The notes under the pieces were generated by a model, which saw nothing but the letters and a program-made list of their open reading frames with translations, had not been told where the DNA came from and did no database searches. A DNA stretch of 5,872 nt from an uncultured Oscillospiraceae bacterium (GTDB lineage Bacteria > Bacillota_A > Clostridia > Oscillospirales > Oscillospiraceae), in contig CALXDE010000100.1 in NCBI GenBank assembly GCA_944386965.1, positions 1-5,872 on the forward strand, in the 5' to 3' direction. Made by a program: the position numbers and the translations under genes. Shown here piece after piece: positions 1-5,872 of the stretch. Positions within the stretch are counted from its first letter, which is position 1, and every line of letters begins with the position of its first letter.

Positions 1-3000
1 CCTGGATATCGCCGTAGGTGGCGCCGTCAAAGATGGGGGTGGCCACCTTCCAGCCCAGGGCGTGGGCGGCGTAGCCCAGATGGACCTCCAGCACCTGGCC
101 GATGTTCATACGGCTGGGCACGCCCAGAGGGTTCAGCACAACGTCCAGCGGCGTGCCGTCAGGCAGGAAGGGCATATCCTCCTGGGGCAGCACCCGGGAG
201 ACGACGCCCTTGTTGCCGTGGCGGCCGGCCATCTTGTCGCCCACCTGGATTTTCCGGCGCTGGGCAATATACACCCGCACCACCATGTTCACGCCGGGGC
301 CCAGCTCATCGCCGTTCTCGCGGGTGAAGACCTTGGCATCCACGATGATGCCGCTCTCGCCGTGGGGGACCTTCAGAGAGGTGTCACGGACCTCCCGGGC
401 CTTCTCACCGAAGATGGCCCGCAGCAGCCGCTCCTCAGCGGTGAGGTCGGTCTCGCCCTTTGGAGTGACCTTGCCCACCAGGATGTCGCCGGAACGAACC
501 TCCGCGCCGATGCGGATGATGCCGTTCTCATCCAGGTCCTTCAGTGCGTCATCGCCCACATTGGGAATATCCCGGGTGATCTCCTCCGGGCCCAGCTTGG
601 TGTCCCGGGCGTCGATCTCATACTCCTCGATATGGATGGAGGTATACAGGTCCTCCCGCACCAGCCGCTCGTTTAAGAGAACGGCGTCCTCGTAGTTGTA
701 GCCCTCCCAGGTCATGAAGCCCACCAGGATGTTCTGGCCCAGGGCAATCTCTCCCTGCTCAGTGGCGGGGCCATCCGCCAGAACGGTGGGATCGACGGTC
801 TGACCGTTTTCGTCCACGCCCCAGCCGTGGACCCGCTCGCCCACAGAGACGATGGGCCGCTGGTTGATGCAGGTGCCGTGGTTGGACCGGAGGAATTTGG
901 TGAGCTTGTAGTCCTTTGTCTCACCGCTGTCGTACCTGACCGTGATATGGCGCGCATCCACAGAGGTGACCTCACCGTCACCCTCTGCCAGGACGGCGAT
1001 CTCGGAGTCGATGCAGATCTTATGCTCCATGCCAGTGCCCACAATGGGGGCGTGGGGCTTGAGCAGGGGCACAGCCTGGCGCTGCATGTTGGCTCCCATC
1101 AGGGCGCGGTTGGCGTCGTCATTGGGCAGGAAGGGGATCATGGCCGTGGCGATGGAGACCATCATCCGTGGGGACACGTCAATATAATCCACCCGCTCCT
1201 TGTCCACCTCCACGATCTCGTCCCTGTGCCGGGCCGTGATACGGGCGTTGATCAGGCAGCCGTTCTCATCCAGAGGCTCGGCGGCCTGGCCGACGATGTA
1301 GTTGTCCTCCTCGTCGGCGGTCATATAGGTAATCTCATCGGAGACCTTGCCGGTGGCCTTGTCCACGGCCCGGTAGGGAGCCTCGATGAAGCCGTACTCA
1401 TTGATCCGGGCGTAGGTGGCCAAGTAGGAGATCAGCCCGATATTGGGACCTTCGGGGGTCTCGATGGGGCACATGCGGCCGTAGTGGCTGTAGTGGACGT
1501 CACGGACCTCCATGTTGGCCCGCTCCCGGGACAGGCCGCCGGGGCCCAGGGCGGAGAGGCGCCGCTTGTGGGTCAGCTCCGCCAGGGGATTGGTCTGGTC
1601 CATGAACTGGCTCAGGGGGCTGGAGCCGAAGAACTCCTTGATGGCAGCGGTGACGGGGCGGATGTTGATCAGGCTCTGCGGGGTAACCACATCCAGGTCC
1701 TGGATGGTCATGCGCTCCCGGATCACCCGCTCCATGCGGGAGAAGCCGATGCGGAACTGGTTTTGCAGCAGCTCGCCCACACACCGCAGACGGCGATTGC
1801 CCAGATGGTCGATATCGTCCTTGACAGAGATACCACGGGCCAGGCCGTTCATATAGTTGATAGAGGTGAGAATGTCGTCGATGATGATGTGCTTGGGCAC
1901 CAGCGCATCTTTGTGGAGGCGGATCTGGTCCTTCAGCTCCTCTCCGGAGTACTGTCCCAGCAGTTCCTGGAGCACTTCATAGCGCACCCGCTCCTTGATG
2001 CCGCACTCCGCCAGAGGGTCAAAGTCCACATAGTGGGCAAGGTCGCACATCTTGTTGGACATCACCCGCAGGGGCGTTCCCTCCACGTCGATGGTGACCT
2101 CCGCCACGCCCACGGTGTCCAGCAGGCGGGCATCGTCCTTGCTCAGCAGGTGGCCCTCATCAAACAGGATCTCGCCTGTGGCAGGATCCGCCACAGGATA
2201 CACCAGCTTGTAGCCCGCCGCCCGATGCCAGAGGGAGAGCTTCTTGTTGAATTTGTAACGCCCCACGGTGGACAGGTCATAGCGCCGGGGGTCGAAGAAC
2301 AGGTTGTGGATCAGCGTCTCGCTGGCCTCCACCGTGGGGGGCTCGCCGGGACGCAGCCGCCGGTAGATCTCCAGCATGGCGTCCTCATAGGTCTTGCTGG
2401 GATCCTTCTCCAGCGTTGCCACAATTCTCGGGTCGTCGCCGAACATATCCAGGATCTCCTGGTCCGTCTTCAGGCCCATGGCCCGGATCAGACAGGTGAT
2501 GGGGAGCTTCCGGTTCTTGTCGATGCGGACCCAGAACACCTCATTGGCGTCCGTCTCGTACTCCAGCCAGGCGCCCCGGTAGGGGATCACCGTGGAGGTG
2601 AGGATGGGCAGGTCGGTCTTCAGGTCCGTCTCCTTGCCGTAGTACACGCCGGGGGAGCGGACGATTTGGGAGACCACAACCCGCTCCGCGCCGTTGATGA
2701 CAAAGGTGCCGGAGTGGGTCATCAGCGGGAAATCACCCATGAAGATCTCCTGCTCCTTGATCTCCTCCGTCTCCTTGTTCCGCAGACGGACCTTTACCTT
2801 CAGGGGCGCAGCGTAGGTGGCATCCCGGGCCTTGCACTCCTCCACATCGTACTTGGGGGCCTCATCCATCTTATAGTCAATGAACGTCAGCTCCAAGTTG
2901 CCTTGATAGTCGGTGATCGCCGCCACATCGGCGAACACCTCCCGCAGGCCGGTGTCCAAAAACTCCTGGTAAGACCTCTTCTGGATCTCCAGAAGGTTTG

Positions 3001-3073
3001 GCATGGGCATGACTTCCTCATGCCGGGCGAAGTTCTTACGAAGGGTCTTTCCGTAGTACTTGTCTTTGGCCAT
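1..3073 (-). CDS. rpoB: DNA-directed RNA polymerase subunit beta (C-terminus off the left edge)
   Basis: This is the beta subunit of RNA polymerase, which forms one pincer and part of the catalytic centre of the cytoplasmic core enzyme. The visible 1024 codons are open in a single frame and begin [18 protein letters not shown]. Recognisable blocks, in order, are [10 protein letters not shown] (His at about 423), the rifampicin region [17 protein letters not shown] (about 481-497) running into [25 protein letters not shown] (about 535), GEIALGQN (about 774), EDAVLLNE (about 796) and [13 protein letters not shown] (945-957). The two lysines of the last block, K947 and K955, match catalytic-centre lysines K1065 and K1073 of E. 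coli. Firmicute RpoB is roughly 1150-1250 residues, so about 150-200 are missing. The ATG at 3073 is preceded by AGGTGA about 9 nt upstream; an in-frame GTG four codons earlier is a less likely start. Rifampicin positions equivalent to D516, H526 and S531 are wild type, while Q510 is Pro. rpoC probably follows off the window. Confidence 0.98.
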   Translation of the reverse strand, partial: MAKDKYYGKTLRKNFARHEEVMPMPNLLEIQKRSYQEFLDTGLREVFADVAAITDYQGNLELTFIDYKMDEAPKYDVEECKARDATYAAPLKVKVRLRNKETEEIKEQEIFMGDFPLMTHSGTFVINGAERVVVSQIVRSPGVYYGKETDLKTDLPILTSTVIPYRGAWLEYETDANEVFWVRIDKNRKLPITCLIRAMGLKTDQEILDMFGDDPRIVATLEKDPSKTYEDAMLEIYRRLRPGEPPTVEASETLIHNLFFDPRRYDLSTVGRYKFNKKLSLWHRAAGYKLVYPVADPATGEILFDEGHLLSKDDARLLDTVGVAEVTIDVEGTPLRVMSNKMCDLAHYVDFDPLAECGIKERVRYEVLQELLGQYSGEELKDQIRLHKDALVPKHIIIDDILTSINYMNGLARGISVKDDIDHLGNRRLRCVGELLQNQFRIGFSRMERVIRERMTIQDLDVVTPQSLINIRPVTAAIKEFFGSSPLSQFMDQTNPLAELTHKRRLSALGPGGLSRERANMEVRDVHYSHYGRMCPIETPEGPNIGLISYLATYARINEYGFIEAPYRAVDKATGKVSDEITYMTADEEDNYIVGQAAEPLDENGCLINARITARHRDEIVEVDKERVDYIDVSPRMMVSIATAMIPFLPNDDANRALMGANMQRQAVPLLKPHAPIVGTGMEHKICIDSEIAVLAEGDGEVTSVDARHITVRYDSGETKDYKLTKFLRSNHGTCINQRPIVSVGERVHGWGVDENGQTVDPTVLADGPATEQGEIALGQNILVGFMTWEGYNYEDAVLLNERLVREDLYTSIHIEEYEIDARDTKLGPEEITRDIPNVGDDALKDLDENGIIRIGAEVRSGDILVGKVTPKGETDLTAEERLLRAIFGEKAREVRDTSLKVPHGESGIIVDAKVFTRENGDELGPGVNMVVRVYIAQRRKIQVGDKMAGRHGNKGVVSRVLPQEDMPFLPDGTPLDVVLNPLGVPSRMNIGQVLEVHLGYAAHALGWKVATPIFDGATYGDIQ

Positions 3074-3168
3074 CTTCTCATTCACCTTTCTTCTGCACCC
3101 AGCCCCGTGCGGCCGGGAGGCGCAAATTGTTTTTCGGGAGGAGCCGGGGATGCGTGCATGATACACAC

Positions 3169-3188
3169 GGAATTGTTGTTAAAATTCC
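3169..3188 (-). repeat. Inverted repeat in the rpoB leader
   Basis: GGAATT (3169-3174) and AATTCC (3183-3188) form a perfect 6-bp inverted repeat with an 8-base loop, about 90-105 nt into the predicted rpoB leader. It is AT-rich and would be only weakly stable as RNA. Its function is unknown; it could be a protein-binding site or chance. Confidence 0.3.
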
Positions 3189-3200
3189 TGTTTCCCGCTC

Positions 3201-3232
3201 TTGCATTGTCAGGGGAATTATGCTACTATAAC
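3201..3232 (+). promoter_or_regulatory. Possible plus-strand promoter opposing the rpoB leader
   Basis: Two overlapping readings are possible. One is TTGCAT (3201-3206), a 17-base spacer and TACTAT (3224-3229) with an extended TGC before it. The other is TTGTCA (3206-3211), a 15-base spacer and TATAAC (3227-3232). Either would start transcription near 3236-3239, inside the rpoB leader and on the opposite strand. Neither is a full consensus, so this is tentative; a matching terminator at 3324-3351 makes it more interesting. Confidence 0.35.
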
Positions 3233-3248
3233 CACAATGATAAAAATG

Positions 3249-3264
3249 GCGGAATATCCTCCGC
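3249..3264 (-). promoter_or_regulatory. Short hairpin with U-rich tail early in the rpoB leader
   Basis: On the minus strand GCGGA (3264-3260) pairs with TCCGC (3253-3249) around a 6-base loop, and is followed by CATTTTTA. It lies about 11 nt after the predicted rpoB start. A 5-bp stem is short for an efficient terminator, so an attenuator role is only a possibility. The same repeat would also fold in a plus-strand transcript. Confidence 0.3.
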
Positions 3265-3281
3265 GATCATATAAGCGTCTT

Positions 3282-3310
3282 ATTTTACCATGTGTTTCTG
3301 TTTTTGTCAA
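3282..3310 (-). promoter_or_regulatory. Sigma-A promoter of rpoB
   Basis: Read on the minus strand, there is a perfect -35 box TTGACA (3310-3305), a 17-base spacer, and the -10 box TAAAAT (3287-3282; five of six matches). The -10 is preceded by TGG, which fits an extended -10 (TGn). The predicted start is near 3275, giving rpoB a leader of about 200 nt. It is the closest consensus match in the window, as expected for a highly expressed core gene. Confidence 0.85.
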
Positions 3311-3322
3311 GCAGATTCTGCG

Positions 3323-3351
3323 GCGGCCGGAGAAAATTCCGGCCGTTTTTT
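3323..3351 (+). terminator. Rho-independent terminator (plus strand), with no gene upstream of it
   Basis: CGGCCGGA (3324-3331) pairs perfectly with TCCGGCCG (3338-3345) around a 6-base loop. A G-U pair can extend the stem at 3323/3346, and six T residues (3346-3351) follow. The T tract makes it directional for plus-strand transcription. It lies just beyond the rpoB -35 box and before the oxidase promoter. It cannot serve rpoB, whose transcript starts at about 3275 and runs the other way. It either ends an unannotated plus-strand transcript or insulates the oxidase gene from stray transcription. Confidence 0.75.
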
Positions 3352-3431
3352 CACAGATAGCCCACCGCCTCCTCCCGCAGCCGCCCCGTTCCTTCTCAAA
3401 TACCAGGGGAGAGAAACTTTTTTGCCTGAGG

Positions 3432-3460
3432 TTGCCTTTTTTGTCAGCCGGGAGTACAAT
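3432..3460 (+). promoter_or_regulatory. Sigma-A promoter of the FMN oxidase gene
   Basis: TTGCCT (3432-3437; four of six matches) is separated by 17 bases from TACAAT (3455-3460; five of six). The predicted start is near 3467, giving a leader of about 47 nt to the ATG at 3514. It lies downstream of the terminator at 3323-3351, so the gene can be expressed independently of anything upstream. Confidence 0.6.
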
Positions 3461-3469
3461 CAAATCGGC

Positions 3470-3484
3470 AGCCGCGCTGCGGCT
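3470..3484 (+). promoter_or_regulatory. Hairpin at the 5' end of the oxidase mRNA
   Basis: AGCCGC (3470-3475) pairs with GCGGCT (3479-3484) around a 3-base loop, within a few bases of the predicted transcription start. It leaves the ribosome binding site (GGAGGGG, 3500-3506) free. A hairpin at the extreme 5' end can protect an mRNA from decay; that role here is inference. Confidence 0.35.
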
Positions 3485-3513
3485 TTCGGAAAATCATTCG
3501 GAGGGGAAACAAG

Positions 3514-4533
3514 ATGACATATCAGGAAGTTCTGGAACAAGCCCGGGGCGCCATGGGCCCCCACTGCAAGGCCTGCCCGGTGTGCAACGGCCTGGCCTGC
3601 AAAAACGCCATCCCCGGTCCCGGCGCCAAGGGCATCGGCACCGGATTCATCCGCAACTACCAAAAGTGGCAGGAGCTGTGCGTCAACATGGACACCATCT
3701 GTGAGAACAAGCCGGTGGACACCTCCTTCACTCTCTTCGGCCGGACGGTGGACATCCCCGTCTTCGCCGCTCCGGTAGGTGCCCTGACGCTCCACTACGG
3801 GGACAAGTACGGCGACCAGGCCTACAATGACATCCTGGTGGCCGCCTGTGCCGAGGCGGGCATCGCCGCCTTCACTGGTGACGGCACGGACCCCTCCGTC
3901 ATGGAGCGCGCTGTGGCGGCCATTGCCAAGAATGGCGGCTGCGGCGTGCCCACTGTGAAGCCCTGGAACATGGACACCATCCGTGAGAAGATGGACCTGG
4001 TGCGCTCTGCCGATCCCTTCGCCGTGGCCATGGATATCGACGCGGCAGGCCTGCCCTTCCTGAAGAATATGACGCCCCCCGCCGGCAGCAAGACCGCGGA
4101 GGAGCTGCGGCAGATTGTGTCCATGACGGGCAAGCCCTTTATCGCCAAAGGCATCATGACCGTGGCCGGGGCGAAAAAGGCCCTGGATGCCGGTGCCGCC
4201 GGCATTGTGGTGTCCAACCACGGCGGCCGGGTGCTGGACCAGTGCCCCGCTACCGCCGAGGTGCTGCCTGCCATCGCCGACGCGGTGGGCGGTAAGATGG
4301 CCATTCTGGTGGACGGCGGCATCCGCACCGGCATGGACGTGTTCAAGGCCCTGGCCCTGGGCGCGGACGCCGTGTTGATCGGCCGGCCCTTCGTCACCAT
4401 GGTGTACGGCGCCGGTGGCGAGGGCGTGAAGGCCTACGTGGACAAGCTGAAGGCCGAGCTGGCCGACACCATGGCCATGTGCGGCGCCCACTCCCTGGCA
4501 GATATCAACCGCTCCATGCTCTACGGGTTCTGA
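3514..4533 (+). CDS. FMN-dependent alpha-hydroxy-acid dehydrogenase/oxidase family protein with an N-terminal Cys motif
   Basis: This 339-residue protein belongs to the FMN-dependent TIM-barrel family of glycolate oxidase and lactate oxidase, which oxidise 2-hydroxy acids to 2-oxo acids. Catalytic residues are seen at K212 (PFIAKG), H236 and R239 (SNHGGR) and R271 (DGGIRTG), followed by the phosphate-binding ALGADAVLIGRPF (281-293). These correspond to K230, H254, R257 and R289 of spinach glycolate oxidase. The active-site tyrosine block (QLY) is replaced by GVPTVKPW (144-151), and the loop between the aspartate (about 174-176) and K212 is about half the plant length. The N-terminus has C18, C21, C24 and C29 (CKACPVCNGLAC), suggesting a metal or Fe-S site, as in related clostridial proteins. 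There is no signal peptide or membrane segment, so it should be cytoplasmic. GGAGGGG lies 7 nt before the ATG. Its substrate is unknown; in an anaerobe an electron acceptor other than oxygen is likely. Confidence 0.9.
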   Translation: MTYQEVLEQARGAMGPHCKACPVCNGLACKNAIPGPGAKGIGTGFIRNYQKWQELCVNMDTICENKPVDTSFTLFGRTVDIPVFAAPVGALTLHYGDKYGDQAYNDILVAACAEAGIAAFTGDGTDPSVMERAVAAIAKNGGCGVPTVKPWNMDTIREKMDLVRSADPFAVAMDIDAAGLPFLKNMTPPAGSKTAEELRQIVSMTGKPFIAKGIMTVAGAKKALDAGAAGIVVSNHGGRVLDQCPATAEVLPAIADAVGGKMAILVDGGIRTGMDVFKALALGADAVLIGRPFVTMVYGAGGEGVKAYVDKLKAELADTMAMCGAHSLADINRSMLYGF

Positions 4534-4560
4534 TGGAAACCCGGATGCAAGCGTAAAGCA

Positions 4561-4586
4561 AGGCCGCCCCCAAAAGGGGGCGGCCT
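4561..4586. terminator. Strong hairpin between convergent genes, probably a bidirectional terminator
   Basis: AGGCCGCCCCC (4561-4571) and GGGGGCGGCCT (4576-4586) form a perfect 11-bp stem with an AAAA loop. It lies 27 bases after the oxidase stop and 20 bases beyond the thioesterase stop on the other strand. Neither side has a clean T tract: CGTGATGTTTG follows on plus and TGCTTTACG on minus. Termination may therefore be incomplete or need help from other factors. Confidence 0.7.
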
Positions 4587-4606
4587 CGTGATGTTTGAGC
4601 GGGCAG

Positions 4607-5350
4607 TCAGAACACACACTGGGCGGAAAAGCAGACCCCCTCAGGACCCACGCCCTCCACCAAATACTCGTTCTCCTTTCGGAAGCCCGCCAGCCGCAGC
4701 TCCTGGCCCAGGGTTGCCTCCTTGCTGTAGTTGATAAAGAACTCCCGGGGCAGCTTCTCCTGCAGTCCGGCGGGGAGATAGTCCCATACAAAATCCCCAT
4801 AGTTGCCGCTGTAGACGTGGCCGTTGCCGTCCAAGTCAGACCAGGCCACCCGCCGGGTACCCAGCTCCTCCAGTCCCTCGCGGGGCATCAGGATCTTCCG
4901 GGTCTCCGGCGCGTCGATGGATTTGGGGCAGGTGCCCAGCTTTTTAGCGGTAAAGGTTCCGGGCCGCATGATACGCCGGGTCAGCGGATCCACCAGGATC
5001 CAATCGCTGCGGATGGAGACCATCACACCCTGGCCGTCAGCGATCTCGTATACTCGCTGCATGTGGGCGCCCTTTACCCCATCCTCCCAGGTGGTGACCT
5101 CCACTGTCTGGAGGGCCTTGGGATCCCGGTGGATCCGCAGGGCCACCCGGGAGAGGAGGAACACCTCCCGCATCTCGTACAGCTTCTCATAAGTCAGGCC
5201 CCGGGCATCATAGTCCGCCCCCGCAATGGCGGCGGCAATGCTCAGCAGCGTACTCACCCGGGCCCTGCGGTACCGGTCGCAGTCCGCAAAAATCAGCTGC
5301 TGCTGCCGCAGATAGCTGTCGTCCCGGAGAACTTCCTTTAAATCGCTCAT
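4607..5350 (-). CDS. Acyl-ACP thioesterase (FatA/FatB-like, double hotdog)
   Basis: This 247-residue cytoplasmic enzyme is predicted to hydrolyse acyl-acyl carrier protein to free fatty acid and ACP, setting chain length and diverting acyl groups from phospholipid synthesis. The N-terminal hotdog domain (about 5-125) has the family pattern with VFLLSRVALRIHRDP (63-77), TTWEDG (86-91) and SDWILVDPLTRRIMRP (115-130). The C-terminal hotdog (about 150-247) carries the catalytic DGNGH (D174, N176, H178) and INYSKEATLGQEL with E211. These match the Asp/Asn/His and Glu described for plant FatB. The length fits the bacterial members, which lack the plant transit peptide. The start at 5350 is chosen because GGAGGAG (5367-5361) lies 10 nt upstream; an upstream ATG at 5416 would add 22 basic, non-conserved residues and overlap the promoter. 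No fatty acid synthesis gene is adjacent. Chain-length preference cannot be read from the sequence. Confidence 0.93.
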   Translation of the reverse strand: MSDLKEVLRDDSYLRQQQLIFADCDRYRRARVSTLLSIAAAIAGADYDARGLTYEKLYEMREVFLLSRVALRIHRDPKALQTVEVTTWEDGVKGAHMQRVYEIADGQGVMVSIRSDWILVDPLTRRIMRPGTFTAKKLGTCPKSIDAPETRKILMPREGLEELGTRRVAWSDLDGNGHVYSGNYGDFVWDYLPAGLQEKLPREFFINYSKEATLGQELRLAGFRKENEYLVEGVGPEGVCFSAQCVF

Positions 5351-5406
5351 GCTCTGTCTTCTCCTCCTGGCGTTTGAACCGCAGTTCCTGTAATATATTC
5401 TAAAAA

Positions 5407-5435
5407 AGCATATCACATTTTTCGTTTTTTCACAA
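5407..5435 (-). promoter_or_regulatory. Probable promoter of the acyl-ACP thioesterase gene
   Basis: On the minus strand, TTGTGA (5435-5430; four of six matches) is followed by a 17-base spacer and TATGCT (5412-5407; four of six) with TGA before it, which fits an extended -10. Transcription would start near 5400, giving a leader of about 50 nt. The AT-rich AATATATTA just downstream offers an alternative -10, but I found no good -35 for it. Confidence 0.5.
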
Positions 5436-5445
5436 GTACATGGAG

Positions 5446-5474
5446 TTGACTTTTCCGCTGGGGCTGGCTATCAT
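5446..5474 (+). promoter_or_regulatory. Sigma-A promoter of ridA
   Basis: TTGACT (5446-5451; five of six matches) is separated by exactly 17 bases from TATCAT (5469-5474; five of six). The start is predicted near 5481, with a 30-nt leader. Its -35 box lies only 10 bases from the -35 of the divergent thioesterase promoter. Confidence 0.75.
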
Positions 5475-5482
5475 GGAGTCGG

Positions 5483-5492
5483 TCAAATTTGA
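5483..5492. repeat. Perfect 10-bp palindrome at the ridA transcription start
   Basis: TCAAATTTGA reads the same on both strands and lies immediately after the predicted ridA start site, a position where a bound repressor would block transcription. It is short, and no regulator gene is next to it, so an operator role is only a suggestion. Confidence 0.25.
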
Positions 5493-5510
5493 TTGAAGGA
5501 GGGTCTTCCC

Positions 5511-5872
5511 ATGAAAAACGTGATTTCCACCCCCAACGCCCCCGGCGCCATCGGACCTTACTCCCAGGGCTATGCTTTCGGCGACCTGGTGATCACCTCC
5601 GGCCAGATCCCCGTGGATCCCGCCACCGGCGTCATTCCCGACGGCATCGCCGCCCAGGCGGAGCAAAGCTGCAAAAATGTGGGCGCCATTCTGGAGGCGG
5701 CCGGCGTCACGCTGGAGAGCGTGGTGAAGACCACCTGCTTCCTGGCGGACATGGGTGATTTTGCTGCCTTTAATGAGGTTTACGCCAAATATTTCCCCTC
5801 CAAGCCCGCCCGCAGCTGTGTGGCTGTACGGGAGCTGCCGAAGGGCGTCCTCTGCGAAATCGAGGCCATCGC
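5511..5872 (+). CDS. ridA: RidA family 2-iminobutanoate/2-iminopropanoate deaminase (last codons off the right edge)
   Basis: RidA (YjgF/YER057c/UK114 family) hydrolyses reactive enamine/imine intermediates such as 2-aminoacrylate, released by PLP enzymes like serine/threonine dehydratase, to 2-oxo acids and ammonia. The family forms cytoplasmic trimers with active sites at subunit interfaces. The 120 visible residues begin MKNVISTPNAPGAIGPYSQ and contain ITSGQIPVDPATG (28-40), the helix with CKNVGAILEAAG (54-65), KTTCFLADMGDFAAFNEVY (73-91) and PARSCVAVRELPKG (99-112), ending in EIEAIA. R101 matches the carboxylate-binding arginine (R105) of E. coli RidA. The family is usually 125-130 residues, so only about five are missing. 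AAGGAGGG (5496-5503) is 7 nt upstream of the ATG. The gene has its own promoter and diverges from the thioesterase gene. A co-transcribed PLP enzyme could follow off the window, but none is visible. Confidence 0.96.
   Translation, partial: MKNVISTPNAPGAIGPYSQGYAFGDLVITSGQIPVDPATGVIPDGIAAQAEQSCKNVGAILEAAGVTLESVVKTTCFLADMGDFAAFNEVYAKYFPSKPARSCVAVRELPKGVLCEIEAI

Larger units (their letters stand above)
3074..3513. other. Divergent intergenic region between rpoB and the FMN oxidase gene
   Basis: This 440-base region carries no convincing protein gene. It is much more AT-rich around 3160-3310 than its flanks. It contains, from left to right, the rpoB ribosome binding site and leader, two small inverted repeats, a possible plus-strand promoter, the strong minus-strand rpoB promoter, a plus-strand intrinsic terminator, and the promoter and ribosome binding site of the oxidase gene. 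In the common bacterial order rplL would lie directly upstream of rpoB. It is absent here, so rpoB starts its own transcription unit. Confidence 0.85.

Noticed and set aside
62..676. Open frame of about 204 codons on the plus strand opposite rpoB
   Set aside because: It has the same register artefact. It ends at 674-676 only because rpoB uses one TTA leucine codon there.
2887..3081. Minus-strand frame starting at 3081, just upstream of the rpoB start
   Set aside because: It is out of frame with rpoB and merely reads the start of rpoB in another frame. The ribosome binding site AGGTGA overlaps this ATG, so it cannot serve it.
827..3274. A very long open frame (about 815 codons) on the plus strand opposite rpoB
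   Set aside because: It lies exactly in codon register with rpoB, so its stops could only come from TTA, CTA or TCA codons of rpoB, which are rare in this GC-rich gene. Its His/Gly/Val/Asp/Leu-rich product resembles no known protein, and the rpoB frame is unambiguous.
3218..3463. Minus-strand frame of 81 codons upstream of rpoB
   Set aside because: It begins with TTG without a ribosome binding site and spans the rpoB promoter and the terminator. The product is low-complexity and basic.
3460..4800. Open frame of 446 codons on the minus strand across the oxidase gene
   Set aside because: It is in antisense register with the oxidase codons, crosses the terminator hairpin at 4561-4586 and overlaps the thioesterase gene out of frame. 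It has no recognisable domain.
4595..5341. Open frame of 248 codons on the plus strand opposite the thioesterase
   Set aside because: It is an antisense-register shadow. The minus-strand product has both hotdog domains and the catalytic residues.
5351..5416. Upstream ATG at 5416 as the thioesterase start
   Set aside because: It would place the coding region over the -10 box. The added residues are not family-like, and the ATG at 5350 has a proper ribosome binding site.
5430..5666. Minus-strand frame opposite the ridA start
   Set aside because: It is an antisense shadow of ridA with a Gly/His-rich product and no recognisable family.

Overview
The window looks like chromosome of a GC-rich anaerobic Firmicute, probably a clostridium of the Oscillospiraceae type. 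This rests on the firmicute-style RpoB sequence, strong AGGAGG-type ribosome binding sites, consensus sigma-A promoters, GC-rich third codon positions, and a clostridial-type Cys-rich FMN oxidase. The genus is an inference. No mobile element, CRISPR array, rRNA or tRNA is visible.

Layout, left to right. (1) 1-3073, minus strand: the first 1024 codons of rpoB (RNA polymerase beta subunit), with its C-terminal end off the left edge. (2) 3074-3513: a 440-base divergent intergenic region. It holds a near-consensus rpoB promoter with a leader of about 200 nt, a plus-strand intrinsic terminator with no gene upstream of it, a possible plus-strand promoter opposing rpoB, and a separate promoter for the next gene. 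(3) 3514-4533, plus: an FMN-dependent alpha-hydroxy-acid dehydrogenase/oxidase family protein with an N-terminal four-cysteine motif. (4) 4534-4606: a short convergent gap with a strong hairpin, probably a bidirectional terminator. (5) 4607-5350, minus: an acyl-ACP thioesterase of the FatA/FatB type. (6) 5351-5510: a divergent region with two promoters placed back to back. (7) 5511-end, plus: ridA (enamine/imine deaminase), lacking only its last few codons.

The genes do not form a pathway. Each sits in its own transcription unit: rpoB starts a transcription machinery operon, and the other three are single metabolic or housekeeping genes (2-hydroxy acid oxidation, free fatty acid release from ACP, reactive enamine detoxification). 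I see no clear novel multi-gene system. The points most worth a second look are the possible antisense transcript over the rpoB leader, the separation of rpoB from rplJL, and the cysteine motif plus altered active site of the FMN enzyme. Long open frames antisense to each gene are register artefacts of GC-rich codon use and are not annotated.
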